A stretch of DNA of 64,000 bases, from assembly GCA_041918615.1 (NCBI GenBank), contig JAYRVH010000056.1, positions 62,001-126,000 of the forward strand. The letters are read 5' to 3'. Numbering within the stretch: the stretch's first letter is position 1; each line of letters starts with the position of its first letter. Below the pieces are notes generated by a model. The model saw only the letters and a list, made by a program, of their open reading frames with translations. It did no database searches and was not told the DNA's origin. This document shows positions 1-8,917 of the stretch, piece by piece. Both the position numbers and the translations under genes were made by a program. Origin of the DNA: JAEUJM01 sp041918615. Its GTDB lineage: Bacteria; Actinomycetota; Acidimicrobiia; Acidimicrobiales; DATDAH01.

Positions 1-48
1 CGACGCTCCCAGGTGTTGCTCGAACGACGGCTCGACGATGGTTGCCAC
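1..48 (-). CDS. Possible 5' end of a divergent gene (partial)
   Basis: A GTG at 46-48 opens a reading frame of 16 codons that runs off the left edge of the window; 13 of the 16 codons end in G or C, as in the neighbouring genes. The sequence CACACT lies 6 nt upstream of the GTG and could be a weak -10 element for a leaderless transcript. The inverted repeat at 84-97 is centred 42.5 bp upstream of the GTG, the same geometry seen for other boxes here. The peptide (begins VATIVEPSFEQHLG) is too short to name. It may not be a gene at all. Confidence 0.3.
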   Translation of the reverse strand, partial: MATIVEPSFEQHLGAS

Positions 49-83
49 GACGACAGTGTGACCCTTGGCACCCCTGCCGCCAA

Positions 84-97
84 GGGCCGTTGGTCCC
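84..97 (-). promoter_or_regulatory. DosR-like inverted repeat, copy 1
   Basis: The sequence is GGGCC-GTTG-GTCCC, the most diverged of the six boxes because its spacer is GTTG rather than NTTC. It lies 42.5 bp (centre) from the GTG at 48 on the minus strand and 70 bp from the nifJ ATG, so it fits a divergent transcript to the left better than nifJ. The function is inferred from resemblance to the mycobacterial DosR box. Confidence 0.4.
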
Positions 98-110
98 ACG
101 CCCGCGACAA

Positions 111-124
111 GGGACGTTCGGCCC
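111..124 (+). promoter_or_regulatory. DosR-like inverted repeat, copy 2, upstream of nifJ
   Basis: The sequence is GGGAC-GTTC-GGCCC followed by T, close to the published mycobacterial hypoxia box GGGACTTTNGNCCCT. Its centre is 43.5 bp upstream of the ATG at 161. A weak -10-like AATGCT at 148-153 ends 7 nt before that ATG, so the transcript may be leaderless and the box would sit where an activator contacts RNA polymerase. Confidence 0.6.
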
Positions 125-160
125 TCCCGTGAGCGCGGCGAATGAGGAATGCTGGGCGCA

Positions 161-3100
161 ATGACTCAGACGAACACCTCCTCCCGGACGACGTCCAGCC
201 GGCGCGCCTGTGTCGATGGCAACGAGGCCGCGGCCCGGGTCGCCTACGCGCTCAGCGAGGTCATGGCGATCTACCCCATCACCCCGGCCACCAAGATGGG
301 CGAGTTGGCCGACGACTGGGCGGCTGCCGGCACACCCAACCTCTGGGGTCTCGTGCCCGAGGTGATCGAGATGCAGTCCGAGGCCGGTGCGGCCGGGGCC
401 CTTCACGGGGCCCTCCAGCGTGGGGCGTTCGCCAGCACGTTCACCGCGTCGCAGGGCCTGCTGCTGATGATCCCGAACATGTTCAAGATCGCAGGCGAGC
501 TCACGCCGGCGGTCATCCACGTGGCCGCGCGCACCGTCGCCACCCACGCCCTGTCGATCTTCGGCGACCACAGCGACGTGATGCACGCCCGCACCACGGG
601 CTGGGCGATGCTCGCCTCGGGCTCAGTGCAGGAGGCGCACGACCTGGCGCTCGTTGCCCATACCGCCACGCTGCGGTCGCGCGTGCCGTTCCTGCACTTC
701 TTCGACGGCTTCCGCACCTCGCACCAGATCGACCCGATCGAACTGCTGGCCGAGGACGACCTCCGGGCCCTCGTCGGCGACGACGACCTGCTGGCGTTCC
801 GCGCACGCGCCCTGACGCCCGATGCCCCGGTGCTCCGGGGCACCGCCCAGAACCCCGACGTGTTCTTCCAGGGACGCGAAGCGTCCAACCCCTTCCACGC
901 AGCGGTGCCCGCCACCGTGCAGGAGGCCATGGACGCGCTCGGCGAGCGCACCGGCCGGCACTACGGACTGGTCGACTACCACGGTGCGCCCGATGCCGAG
1001 CGGGTGGTCGTGCTCATGGGCTCGGCCGCGGGTGCCGCCCGCGAGACCGTCGATGCCCTCGTCGCCGCCGGAGAGCGCGTCGGCATGGTCACGGTCCGGC
1101 TGTACCGGCCCTTCCCGGCACCGCAGCTCATCGCCGCCCTCCCCCCCACGACCCGGGCGATCGCCGTGCTCGACCGGACCAAGGAGCCGGGCTCGATCGG
1201 CGAACCGCTCTACCTCGACGTGGTCGCGGCACTCGCGGAGGACCGCCAGGGTGGGGCGCCTGCCCACGCGACCACCCCCACGGTGATCGGTGGCCGTTAC
1301 GGGCTGTCCTCGAAGGAGATGCGCCCGGCGCACGTGAAGGCCGTGCTCGACGAGCTCGCCCTCGACCGGCCGCGACCGCACTTCACGGTCGGCATCGTCG
1401 ACGACGTGACGCATCTGAGCCTCCCCGTCGATGACGACTTCCGGCCGTCGCGGCCCGACGCGGAGGTACAGGCGCTGTTCTTCGGCCTCGGGTCCGACGG
1501 AACGGTCGGGGCCACCAAGGCGTCGGTGAAGATCATCGGCGAGCACACCGACCGGTGGGCGCAGGGCTATTTCGTGTTCGACTCCAAGAAGTCGGGGTCG
1601 TCCACCGTGTCGCACCTGCGGTTCGGGCCGGAGCCGATCACCTCCACCTACCTCGTCGAGGACGCCGACTTCGTGGCCTGCCACCAGTTCGGCCTGCTGG
1701 AGGGCATGCGGGTGCTCGACCGGGCCCGCCCGGGCGCCACGTTCCTGCTCAACTGCCCCTTCCCGCCCGACGACACATGGGAGCATCTGCCCCGCTCGAT
1801 CCAGGAGCAGATCGTGGCCAAGGGCATCGACCTCTGGGTGATCGACGCCTTTCAGGTCGCACGTGACGCCGGCATGGGCACGCGCATCAACACCGTCATG
1901 CAGCCCTGCTTCTTCCAGCTCGCCGGGGTGCTGCCCCCCGACGAGGCCATCGGCCACATCAAGGCGTCGATCGAGTCGACGTACGGCCGACGGGGACGCG
2001 CCATGGTCGAGCGCAACTTCGCCGCAGTCGACCAGTCGCTCGCCGAGCTGCGACCGGTGCCGGTGCCGGCGTCGGTCGGTGCGGTGGCCGCCGTGCTCCC
2101 CGAGGCCACCATCACCGGGGACGCCCCCCCGTTCGTGCAACGGGTCACCGCCAGGCTCCTCGCCGGCGACGGTGACCTGCTCCCGGTGAGCGCGTTCCCC
2201 GTCGACGGCACCTACCCCACCGGCACCGCCCGCTACGAGAAGCGGGCCATCGCCACCGAGATCCCGATCTGGGACCCCGAGATCTGCATCGACTGCGCCA
2301 AGTGCGCCATCGTCTGCCCGCACGCCGCCATCCGCATGAAGGTCTTCGCACCCGACGCGTTGCAGGGCGCCCCCGCCACCTTCCGCTCGAAGGACTTCCG
2401 CTCCAAGGACCTCCCGGGCCACCGGCTCACGATCCAGGTGGCCCCCGACGACTGCACCGGCTGCGGCGTGTGCGTGGATGTCTGCCCGGCGAAGGACAAG
2501 AGCGAGGTCCGCCACAAGGCCATCAACATGGCTTCGGCCGTCGACCACCGCGACATCGAGCGGCCCAACTGGGGGTTCTTCTCGTCGATCCCGCCCCTCG
2601 ACCGGTCCCTGCTCCCACACGACACGGCGAAGGGGTCGCAGGTGCTCGAGCCCCTGTTCGAGTTCTCCGGCGCCTGCGCGGGCTGCGGCGAGACCCCGTA
2701 CCTGAAGCTGCTCAGCCAGCTCTTCGGTGACCGCATCGTGGTGGCCAATGCCACCGGCTGCTCGTCGATCTACGGCGGCAACCTCCCCACGACGCCGTGG
2801 ACGGTGGGCGCAGACGGACGCGGGCCCGCGTGGACGAACTCGCTCTTCGAGGACAACGCCGAGTTCGGTCTCGGCCTGCGCCTCGGCCTCGAAGCGCAGA
2901 TGGGCCAGGCTGCCGTGCTCGTCGGTCGACTGGCGACGACCCTGGGTGACGACCTGGCGGCCGAGCTCCTGGGGTCCGACCAGTCGACCGAACAGGCCAT
3001 CGGCGCGCAACGCCGGCGTATCGAGGTTGCGAAGGCAGCCCTCGTCGGGCCCGTGACCGCGGGCGACCCGGACGCCCGCCACCTGCTCGCCCTCATCGAC

Positions 3101-3841
3101 TCGCTGGCCGACCAGGGCGTGTGGATCGTCGGTGGCGACGGTTGGGCGTACGACATCGGCTTCGGCGGGCTCGACCACGTTCTTGCGTCGGGCCGCAACG
3201 TCAACATCCTTGTGCTGGACACCGAGGTGTACTCGAACACCGGCGGGCAGGCCTCGAAGGCCACGCCCCGCGCTGCGGTGGCGAAGTTCGCGGCGTCCGG
3301 CAAGGCCAGCGGCAAGAAGGACCTCGGGGCGATCGCCCGCTCGTATGGCAACGTCTACGTGGCCCAGATCTCGATGGGGGCCAACGACCGACAGGCCACC
3401 AAGGCCTTCCTCGAGGCGGCGGCCTGGCCGGGGCCGTCGTTGCTCATCGCCTACAGCACGTGCATCGCCCACGGCATCGACATGTCGAAGTCCATGACCC
3501 ACCAACACGACGCCGTGCGCAGCGGCTACTGGCCCCTCTACCGCTACCACCCGAGCGCCGAGGACGGTGGCCACCCCTTCCGGCTCGACTCGAAGCGCCC
3601 GTCGATCCCGTTACGCGGGTTCGCCGCCACCGAGACCCGCTTCGCCGTGCTGGCCCGCACCCACCCGGAGCAGGCCGAGCACCTCCAGGCCCTGGCCCAG
3701 GCGGACATCGACGAACGGTGGCACTACTACGAGCAACTCGCAGACATCGAGCGGACGATCCCCCACGAGCCCGACCCGCAGATCGAGCCCGAGGTCGCGA
3801 CCGATGCCGGCTACCGCTACGACGGGGAAGGATCCCGATGA
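161..3841 (+). CDS. nifJ: Pyruvate:ferredoxin (flavodoxin) oxidoreductase
   Basis: This 1226-residue single-chain enzyme oxidises pyruvate with CoA to acetyl-CoA and CO2 and passes the electrons to ferredoxin or flavodoxin in the cytoplasm. The N-terminal pyrimidine-binding region carries VDGNEAAARVAY and the YPITP motif. Two ferredoxin-type cysteine clusters follow near residues 709 (CIDCAKCAIVCP) and 765 (CTGCGVCVDVCP). The C-terminal thiamine-diphosphate domain includes GACAGCGETP near 837 and GDGWAYDIG with NTGGQ near 990-1027. The length matches the NifJ family. An ATG at 149 is also in frame, but the upstream box and -10-like element favour 161. The stop overlaps the next start as ATGA. 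PFOR in an actinobacterium suggests anaerobic or microaerobic metabolism. Confidence 0.96.
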   Translation: MTQTNTSSRTTSSRRACVDGNEAAARVAYALSEVMAIYPITPATKMGELADDWAAAGTPNLWGLVPEVIEMQSEAGAAGALHGALQRGAFASTFTASQGLLLMIPNMFKIAGELTPAVIHVAARTVATHALSIFGDHSDVMHARTTGWAMLASGSVQEAHDLALVAHTATLRSRVPFLHFFDGFRTSHQIDPIELLAEDDLRALVGDDDLLAFRARALTPDAPVLRGTAQNPDVFFQGREASNPFHAAVPATVQEAMDALGERTGRHYGLVDYHGAPDAERVVVLMGSAAGAARETVDALVAAGERVGMVTVRLYRPFPAPQLIAALPPTTRAIAVLDRTKEPGSIGEPLYLDVVAALAEDRQGGAPAHATTPTVIGGRYGLSSKEMRPAHVKAVLDELALDRPRPHFTVGIVDDVTHLSLPVDDDFRPSRPDAEVQALFFGLGSDGTVGATKASVKIIGEHTDRWAQGYFVFDSKKSGSSTVSHLRFGPEPITSTYLVEDADFVACHQFGLLEGMRVLDRARPGATFLLNCPFPPDDTWEHLPRSIQEQIVAKGIDLWVIDAFQVARDAGMGTRINTVMQPCFFQLAGVLPPDEAIGHIKASIESTYGRRGRAMVERNFAAVDQSLAELRPVPVPASVGAVAAVLPEATITGDAPPFVQRVTARLLAGDGDLLPVSAFPVDGTYPTGTARYEKRAIATEIPIWDPEICIDCAKCAIVCPHAAIRMKVFAPDALQGAPATFRSKDFRSKDLPGHRLTIQVAPDDCTGCGVCVDVCPAKDKSEVRHKAINMASAVDHRDIERPNWGFFSSIPPLDRSLLPHDTAKGSQVLEPLFEFSGACAGCGETPYLKLLSQLFGDRIVVANATGCSSIYGGNLPTTPWTVGADGRGPAWTNSLFEDNAEFGLGLRLGLEAQMGQAAVLVGRLATTLGDDLAAELLGSDQSTEQAIGAQRRRIEVAKAALVGPVTAGDPDARHLLALIDSLADQGVWIVGGDGWAYDIGFGGLDHVLASGRNVNILVLDTEVYSNTGGQASKATPRAAVAKFAASGKASGKKDLGAIARSYGNVYVAQISMGANDRQATKAFLEAAAWPGPSLLIAYSTCIAHGIDMSKSMTHQHDAVRSGYWPLYRYHPSAEDGGHPFRLDSKRPSIPLRGFAATETRFAVLARTHPEQAEHLQALAQADIDERWHYYEQLADIERTIPHEPDPQIEPEVATDAGYRYDGEGSR

Positions 3842-4878
3842 CCGACCTGCGCACCTCCTACCTCGGCTTCGAGCTGCGGTCACCCGTCGTCGCCTCGGCC
3901 AGCCCCCTCACGGGCGACCCGGTCTCGCTCGCCCAGATCGACGAGGCGGGCGCGGGCGCCGTCGTGCTGCCCTCGCTCTTCGAGGAGGAGATCCTCGAGG
4001 AGGAGCTGGAGCTGACCCAGGCACTCGAACAGGGCTCGGGGCACTTCGCCGAGGCCCTCGACTACTTCCCGGCCATCCCGCACGTCCAGAGTGCCGTCGA
4101 CCGCTACGTCGAGCTCCTCGGCCGGGCCAAGGCCACCACCGAGGCACCGGTGATCGCGAGCCTCAACGCCACCAGCGGCGGCGGCTGGGTGCGTTACGCC
4201 AGCCTGCTCGAGGACGCCGGCGCCGATGGGCTCGAGTTGAACCTCTACCGGGTGGCCGCCGACCCCGACCATGACGCCGCGGCGGTCGAGGCGCGTGACC
4301 TCGCCCTCATCCGGGACGTGCGCGCCGCCGTCGCCCTGCCGCTCGCGGTCAAGCTCAGCCCCTTCTACTCGTCGATGAGCAGCTTCGCCCGGTCGGCGGT
4401 CGAAGCCGGCGCCGACGGCCTCGTGCTGTTCAACCGCTTCTACCAGCCCGATCTCGACCTCGACACCCTCGACGTGGTGCCGCGGCTCGAATTGAGCGCT
4501 CCCTGGGAGTTGCGGCTACCGCTCCGCTGGATCGCCATGTTGCGGCCACAGCTGGGCGGCGCCACGGGACTGGCCGCCACATCGGGTGTGCACTCCGGGC
4601 TCGACGTGGTCAAGGCCCTGCTGGTGGGCGCCGACGTGGCCATGACCACCTCGGCGCTGCTGCGCCACGGGCCCGGTCACCTCCGCGAGATGCACGAGGA
4701 ACTGAGCGCCTGGCTCGAGGCCGGCGGCTACGACAGCGTGGACCAGTTGCGCGGCAGTGTCAGCCACCACAACGCCGACGACCCCTCGGCGTTCGAGCGG
4801 GCCAACTACCGCCGCACCCTGCGCTCGTGGAACCACCCGCGGGACCGAGCGCTCCCCGACAGGGTCAGCCCTGCGTGA
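3838..4878 (+). CDS. Dihydroorotate dehydrogenase-like FMN protein
   Basis: The 346-residue protein begins MTDLRTSYLGFELRSPVV, the usual opening of dihydroorotate-dehydrogenase-like TIM barrels, and has the FMN-barrel segments AVKLSPFYSS and GADGLVLFNRFYQP. Its start overlaps the nifJ stop (ATGA), so translation is probably coupled. Members of this subfamily are often found next to nifJ, but their substrate is not established and pyrimidine synthesis should not be assumed. No second pyr gene is present nearby. It may hand electrons to or from the PFOR system; that is inference. Confidence 0.85.
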   Translation: MTDLRTSYLGFELRSPVVASASPLTGDPVSLAQIDEAGAGAVVLPSLFEEEILEEELELTQALEQGSGHFAEALDYFPAIPHVQSAVDRYVELLGRAKATTEAPVIASLNATSGGGWVRYASLLEDAGADGLELNLYRVAADPDHDAAAVEARDLALIRDVRAAVALPLAVKLSPFYSSMSSFARSAVEAGADGLVLFNRFYQPDLDLDTLDVVPRLELSAPWELRLPLRWIAMLRPQLGGATGLAATSGVHSGLDVVKALLVGADVAMTTSALLRHGPGHLREMHEELSAWLEAGGYDSVDQLRGSVSHHNADDPSAFERANYRRTLRSWNHPRDRALPDRVSPA

Positions 4879-5681
4879 CGAGCCACCGGCGGCGGGTCCT
4901 CGTCATCGCCCTGGTCGCGGCGGTGGTGACGATGGTCGGGCTCGGCGCAGGCATCGCCCTGCTCGAGCGCGAGCCGGGGCCGGCGTCGATCGACGAGGCC
5001 GTCGCCGACTTCGCCGGCGGTGACGGCGGGCGCGGGTCGAGCACGCGCCCAGACGAGGGCGTCTACGTCTTCACGGGCTCGGGCTCCGAGTCGCTCTCGA
5101 TCCTCCCGGGGGACCGCTCCCAGGGCCCACGCATGCCGGCCACGGTCACGCACCGCCCGAACGGCTGCTGGAACTTCCGGATCGACCTGCACCAGGACCA
5201 CTGGCAGGAGTGGCACTACTGCATCGACGGCCGCCTCCTCGTCGAGCGCGGGGGCAGGACGTTCCAGAGCTGGGACCTGCTGGCAACCCAGCTCGGCACC
5301 ACCTCCACCTTCCGCTGCGGCGACCGGTCGGTGATCATCCGGCCCGGCGCCGAGCCGGGCCAGACCTGGGACCAGGCCTGCACGGGCACCAGCGACTCCG
5401 TCGACGGCACCACCGTCAGTGCCGGGCCGTACCGCTTCGTGGGCCGCGACGACCTCCGGGTGGGCGACGAGACCATCCCCGCCCTCCACTACCGCCAGCA
5501 CCGGGTCCTGTCCGGCGCCCAGCAGGGCGACGACCGGTCCGACATGTGGTTCCGAGTGAGCGACGGCCTGCCCTTGCGGAATCGTCGCACGACGACGGCC
5601 ACCTCGGACTCGGTCGTGGGCGCCGTCACCTACTCCGAGACGGGCGAGTGGGCCCTCACGTCGAGCGAGCCGAGAACGTGA
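4875..5681 (+). CDS. Membrane-anchored exported protein of unknown function
   Basis: The 268-residue product starts at a GTG that overlaps the previous stop as GTGA, making it the third gene of the nifJ operon. Residues about 7-27 form one hydrophobic segment after a basic RRR stretch, so the rest is probably outside the membrane. The exported part has paired cysteines (for example CW, YC, RCG and QAC) that could form disulfides, and a repeated beta-like pattern. I do not recognise a family. A longer frame begins at 4827 but would overlap the preceding gene by 52 bases. Confidence 0.75.
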   Translation: MTSHRRRVLVIALVAAVVTMVGLGAGIALLEREPGPASIDEAVADFAGGDGGRGSSTRPDEGVYVFTGSGSESLSILPGDRSQGPRMPATVTHRPNGCWNFRIDLHQDHWQEWHYCIDGRLLVERGGRTFQSWDLLATQLGTTSTFRCGDRSVIIRPGAEPGQTWDQACTGTSDSVDGTTVSAGPYRFVGRDDLRVGDETIPALHYRQHRVLSGAQQGDDRSDMWFRVSDGLPLRNRRTTTATSDSVVGAVTYSETGEWALTSSEPRT

Positions 5682-5718
5682 CCGCCCCGTCGCCCTCCCC
5701 CTCCCGCTCCCCCTCCTA

Positions 5719-5763
5719 ACTCAGCGCATCCACTCCCCTCACGGCGGAGTAAGTGCGCCGAGT
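5719..5763. terminator. Long imperfect hairpin between convergent genes
   Basis: Three pairs of arms nest symmetrically: ACTC 5719-5722 with GAGT 5760-5763, GCGCA 5724-5728 with TGCGC 5754-5758, and ACTCC 5732-5736 with GGAGT 5746-5750, around a 9-nt loop. A second small stem GGTCTG/CAGACC lies at 5768-5785. The position between two convergent stop codons suggests a bidirectional terminator. No U-tract is present. Confidence 0.6.
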
Positions 5764-5792
5764 CTGTGGTCTGGGGCGTCAGACCCCGAGGC

Positions 5793-7496
5793 TCAGCGCG
5801 TCCCGAGGGCCTCATCGGGGAGGGGGAACCAGCGGAGCTGCTCGAAGTCCGACGTGAGGTCGGGGCCGTCGAAGGGCTCGGGGCGCTCGTCGCCGGCGGC
5901 GTGCCGGAGGATGGCCCGGGCGTCGTCGAGCAGGGCGGCGAAGTCGACCACGGCGTGCTCGTGGGGACGGCTCGGGTACGACATCGACCCGCCCGCGTAG
6001 GAGATGTCGTGCAGGCTCATCGGGGGCTTGGTGGGGCCGTCGCGGTGGCGCCAGAGGCCGGTGTCGGGCTCGAAGCGGTACCACGGCAGGAGGTGTCCGC
6101 CCTCGTCGGCGACGAGGTGGACGGCATCGAGGAGGTACCGGAAGGTGTCGTCGTCGATGAAGTAGTTGAAGTTCACCCGCGTCCAGCCCGGCTTGATGCC
6201 CTCGCAGCCCCGGTCGATCTCGCGCTCGAACTCGTGGGAGCGGTCGAGGTCGATGCCGAGCAATCGGTGGCCGTAGGGGCCGGCGCACGAGCAGCCGCCG
6301 CGGGCTTGGATGCCGAACAGGTCGTTGAGCAGCGCCACCACGAAGTTGTGGTGCAGGTAGCCCTCCTGACCATCGCCCATGGGGTGGCGCACCACGAAGC
6401 TGACGATCGAGAGGCGCTCGGCCTTGTGGTTGCCCAGGACCTCGAGGCGCTCGTTGCCCTCCCACGACTCGATGGCGAGGCGCACGAAGCGCTCCTCGCG
6501 GGCGCGGATCTCGTCGATCCCGACGGCCTCCTTGAGCTGGAAGACCAGACCGGCCCGGATGGAGTCGACGATGGCGGGGGTGCCGCCCTCCTCCCGCTGC
6601 TCGACGTCGGTCAGGTAGTCGTGCTCGCTCGGGTTGACGAAGCGCACGGTGCCGCCGCCGGGCACGTCGGGCACCCGGTTGGTGAAGAGCTCCTTGCGGG
6701 CCACGAGGAGACCGGGCGTGCCGGGGCCGCCGATGAGCTTGTGCGGGGAGACGAAGATCGCGTCGAGGTAGGCGGGGCCGTCGGCGGGCGAGCCCATGTC
6801 GATGTCGACGTAGGGGGCGGCAGCGGCGTAGTCCCAGAAGGACAGGGCCCCGTGGTGATGCAGCAGAGTCGCCACCGCCACCGTGTCGGTGATGATCCCG
6901 GTGACGTTCGAGGCCGCCGAGAACGAGCCGATCTTGAGGGGCCGGTCGGCGTGGCAGACGAGCTCGGCCTCGAGGTGGGCGAGGTCGACGTGGCCGTCGG
7001 CGTCCTCGTCGATGGTCACGACGTCGGCGATGCTCTCGCGCCACGGCAACTCGTTGGAGTGGTGCTCGAACGGCCCGACGAAGACCACGGCGCGCTCGTC
7101 CGGAGCGATGTGGTCACTCAGGTGGTGCCGGTCGTCGAGCGCCGAGGGGATGCGCAGGCCCAGGACGCCGATGAGGCGATCGACCGCGTAGGTGGCGCCG
7201 CTGCCGCAGAACAGCACCGCGTGATCGTCGGTGGCCCCCAGGCAGCGGCGGATGATCTGGCGGGCGTCCTCCCGGAACCTGCTGGTCTGGAGGCCGGTGC
7301 CCGACGACTCGGTGTGGGTGTTCGCGTAGAGCGGCAGCACCACCGCGCGCAGGTAGTCCTCGATGAACGACAGCGACCGGCCCGACGCGGTGTAGTCCGC
7401 GTAGATAACCGGTCGGGGCCCGAACGGCCCGTCGACCACCTCGTCGAGCCCGATCACCGAGTCCCGGATGTAGTCGATGAGCGTATCGCTCGGCAC
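5793..7496 (-). CDS. Class V-fold PLP-dependent aminotransferase / cysteine desulfurase-like
   Basis: The 567-residue enzyme has the aminotransferase class V fold: IYADYTASGRSL near the N-terminus, a GSGATYAVDRLIG cofactor loop, and SPHKLIGGPGTPG, whose lysine is the expected Schiff-base residue. A C-terminal extension of about 120 residues goes beyond the usual 400. The open frame continues upstream to 8093, but that part covers the opposite-strand L,D-transpeptidase gene. The GTG at 7496 is preceded by TACGAT and a 6-nt spacer, which fits a leaderless start. The reaction (desulfurase, lyase or transaminase) cannot be read from the sequence. No suf or isc genes are nearby. Confidence 0.85.
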   Translation of the reverse strand: MPSDTLIDYIRDSVIGLDEVVDGPFGPRPVIYADYTASGRSLSFIEDYLRAVVLPLYANTHTESSGTGLQTSRFREDARQIIRRCLGATDDHAVLFCGSGATYAVDRLIGVLGLRIPSALDDRHHLSDHIAPDERAVVFVGPFEHHSNELPWRESIADVVTIDEDADGHVDLAHLEAELVCHADRPLKIGSFSAASNVTGIITDTVAVATLLHHHGALSFWDYAAAAPYVDIDMGSPADGPAYLDAIFVSPHKLIGGPGTPGLLVARKELFTNRVPDVPGGGTVRFVNPSEHDYLTDVEQREEGGTPAIVDSIRAGLVFQLKEAVGIDEIRAREERFVRLAIESWEGNERLEVLGNHKAERLSIVSFVVRHPMGDGQEGYLHHNFVVALLNDLFGIQARGGCSCAGPYGHRLLGIDLDRSHEFEREIDRGCEGIKPGWTRVNFNYFIDDDTFRYLLDAVHLVADEGGHLLPWYRFEPDTGLWRHRDGPTKPPMSLHDISYAGGSMSYPSRPHEHAVVDFAALLDDARAILRHAAGDERPEPFDGPDLTSDFEQLRWFPLPDEALGTR

Positions 7497-7502
7497 ATGA
7501 CG

Positions 7503-7546
7503 ATCGTACGGGCTGCCCGGGGACGAGCGGCCCTGCTCGGTAACAT
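7503..7546. promoter_or_regulatory. Divergent leaderless promoter pair
   Basis: Two -10-like hexamers face apart in a 58-bp gap. TACGAT at 7503-7508 on the minus strand lies 6 nt before the GTG at 7496, and TAACAT at 7541-7546 on the plus strand lies 8 nt before the GTG at 7555. Each places the expected transcription start at or next to the start codon. The two genes therefore share a very short control region. Confidence 0.6.
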
Positions 7547-7554
7547 CAGCGACC

Positions 7555-8343
7555 GTGCCGCGTTCCCGCCGCCCCTGCGTCGCGGCCGTCGCCGCCCTGC
7601 TCGCGGCCGCCGCCGTGGCGGCCGGTTGCGGAAGCGCCGACCGGCCCGCTGTCGCCGCGGCGAAAGCGGTCGGCGAGCCCACGCTCGGCGTCACCACCGC
7701 CACGACCACCGGTGACGGGCCCTCGTTCACCACCACCGTGGCCACCACGCCGGCAGCCTCGGTCGAGGTGTTCCCCGAGCCCGACGCGGCAGCAGCAGCG
7801 CTCACGGTCGAGCGGCCCGGGCCCAGCCTCCAAGCGCCCGACGACCCGCTTGCCTTCGTCGTCGAACAGGAACGGGGCGCCTGGCTCCGGGTTCGGTTGC
7901 CCGTCCGCCCCAACGGCAGCACGGGCTGGATCAGGGCCGACGGCATGACCATGGCGACCACCGCCCTCCACATCGAGGTGAGCCTGTCGTGGTTCCGCCT
8001 GAAGCTGTTCGACGGTGAGGACCTGCTGCTCGACGTGCCGGTCGCGGTCGGCGCCGACGCCACCCCCACACCCGAGGGCGAGTTCTTCACCACGACGCTG
8101 CTCGAGGGGTACCCCCAGCCGAGCGCCTACGGCATCGCCGCGTTCGGCTTGTCGGCCTTCTCCGAGACCCTCGACAGCTTCGCAGGCGGCCCACCCCAGG
8201 TCGCCATCCACGGCACCTACGACGATGCCGTCATGGGCCGGCGGGTCAGCAACGGGTGCATCCGGGTCAGGAACGACGACATCCGACAGCTCGTCGACCA
8301 GCTGCCCGTGCCCGTCGGCGTGCCGGTCGTCATCGCTGCCTGA
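7555..8343 (+). CDS. L,D-transpeptidase (YkuD-type) lipoprotein
   Basis: The 262-residue protein has a lipoprotein signal with a lipobox ending AAGC near residue 25, then a Thr/Ala-rich linker and a C-terminal YkuD domain. The catalytic signature is IHGTYDD followed by RRVSNGCIRVRNDD near residues 220-245, with the active cysteine in SNGCIR. Such enzymes make 3-3 peptidoglycan cross-links or attach proteins to the wall, outside the membrane. A short SH3-like stretch (GAWLRVRLPVRPNGSTGWI) precedes the catalytic part. The GTG start follows TAACAT closely, suggesting a leaderless mRNA. Confidence 0.92.
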   Translation: MPRSRRPCVAAVAALLAAAAVAAGCGSADRPAVAAAKAVGEPTLGVTTATTTGDGPSFTTTVATTPAASVEVFPEPDAAAAALTVERPGPSLQAPDDPLAFVVEQERGAWLRVRLPVRPNGSTGWIRADGMTMATTALHIEVSLSWFRLKLFDGEDLLLDVPVAVGADATPTPEGEFFTTTLLEGYPQPSAYGIAAFGLSAFSETLDSFAGGPPQVAIHGTYDDAVMGRRVSNGCIRVRNDDIRQLVDQLPVPVGVPVVIAA

Positions 8344-8392
8344 TTCCCCTGGCGTTCCGGGAACGTCGCCGTAGGCAAGCGGTCGGTGAGCG

Positions 8393-8851
8393 TCACCCGG
8401 AAGCCGGACGCCCCTCAGCGGTGGACGGGCCGGGTTGCCGCCAGACCGCCCAGGCGAAGACCAGGGCGAACACCAGGCTGACGCCGAGAAGGCCGGTGTT
8501 GTAGATGTCCTCCGCGGCGCTGAGACCGGGGGCCTCGTTGAGGGCGTGGTAGAGCACGTGTGGTGCGGTGAAGGCCGCATAGGTGGCCAGGGCGAGGAGC
8601 ACGAGGTCGCGGCGGGGCCAGACCGTGGCCAGGGCAAGTGCCACCCCGGTGGCGAAGAACCCCCCGCCGGCGTCGGCGGCCAGGTGCTCGTTGAACGGCG
8701 GTATGGCCGCCACGAGGTCGGGTCCCGCGCCGGGGAAGCGCTCGTACCAGTTCCGGGTGGCCGCGAGCGCCCACAGGCCGACGAGCAACTGGGGCACCGC
8801 CAGGACGACGAAGACCCCGATGCGGACCCAGGGGGCCACGGTCTCGTTCAC
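8393..8851 (-). CDS. Small integral membrane protein, four predicted helices
   Basis: The 152-residue protein has four hydrophobic segments at about residues 10-30, 60-80, 85-105 and 120-142, with charged RR between the second and third. Short conserved-looking pieces include NWYERFPGAGPDLV and HVLYHALNEAP; the histidines in the latter lie at a membrane edge. I recognise the pattern only as an uncharacterised actinobacterial membrane protein. It converges on the L,D-transpeptidase gene, with a small GGTGA-gcg-TCACC hairpin (8385-8397) over its stop. Confidence 0.75.
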   Translation of the reverse strand: MNETVAPWVRIGVFVVLAVPQLLVGLWALAATRNWYERFPGAGPDLVAAIPPFNEHLAADAGGGFFATGVALALATVWPRRDLVLLALATYAAFTAPHVLYHALNEAPGLSAAEDIYNTGLLGVSLVFALVFAWAVWRQPGPSTAEGRPASG

Positions 8852-8917
8852 CGCGCGGACGCTACGCCAGCCACAGCCCCGGCGCTTGCCCAGGCTCAGG
8901 TGGTGCAGCGGGCGGGC

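Noticed and set aside
623..3574. A 983-codon open frame on the minus strand opposite nifJ
   Set aside because: It mirrors the codon structure of nifJ, has no recognisable domain and a composition typical of antisense shadows in high-GC DNA.
7520..7533. GGGAC-GAGC-GGCCC between divergent genes, similar to the DosR-like boxes
   Set aside because: The spacer lacks the TTC core, and the centre is 28-30 bp from both starts rather than about 43. Arms of this kind occur by chance in very GC-rich DNA.
7497..8093. N-terminal extension of the class V aminotransferase frame
   Set aside because: It lies opposite the L,D-transpeptidase gene and is low in complexity; TACGAT directly before GTG 7496 supports the shorter start.
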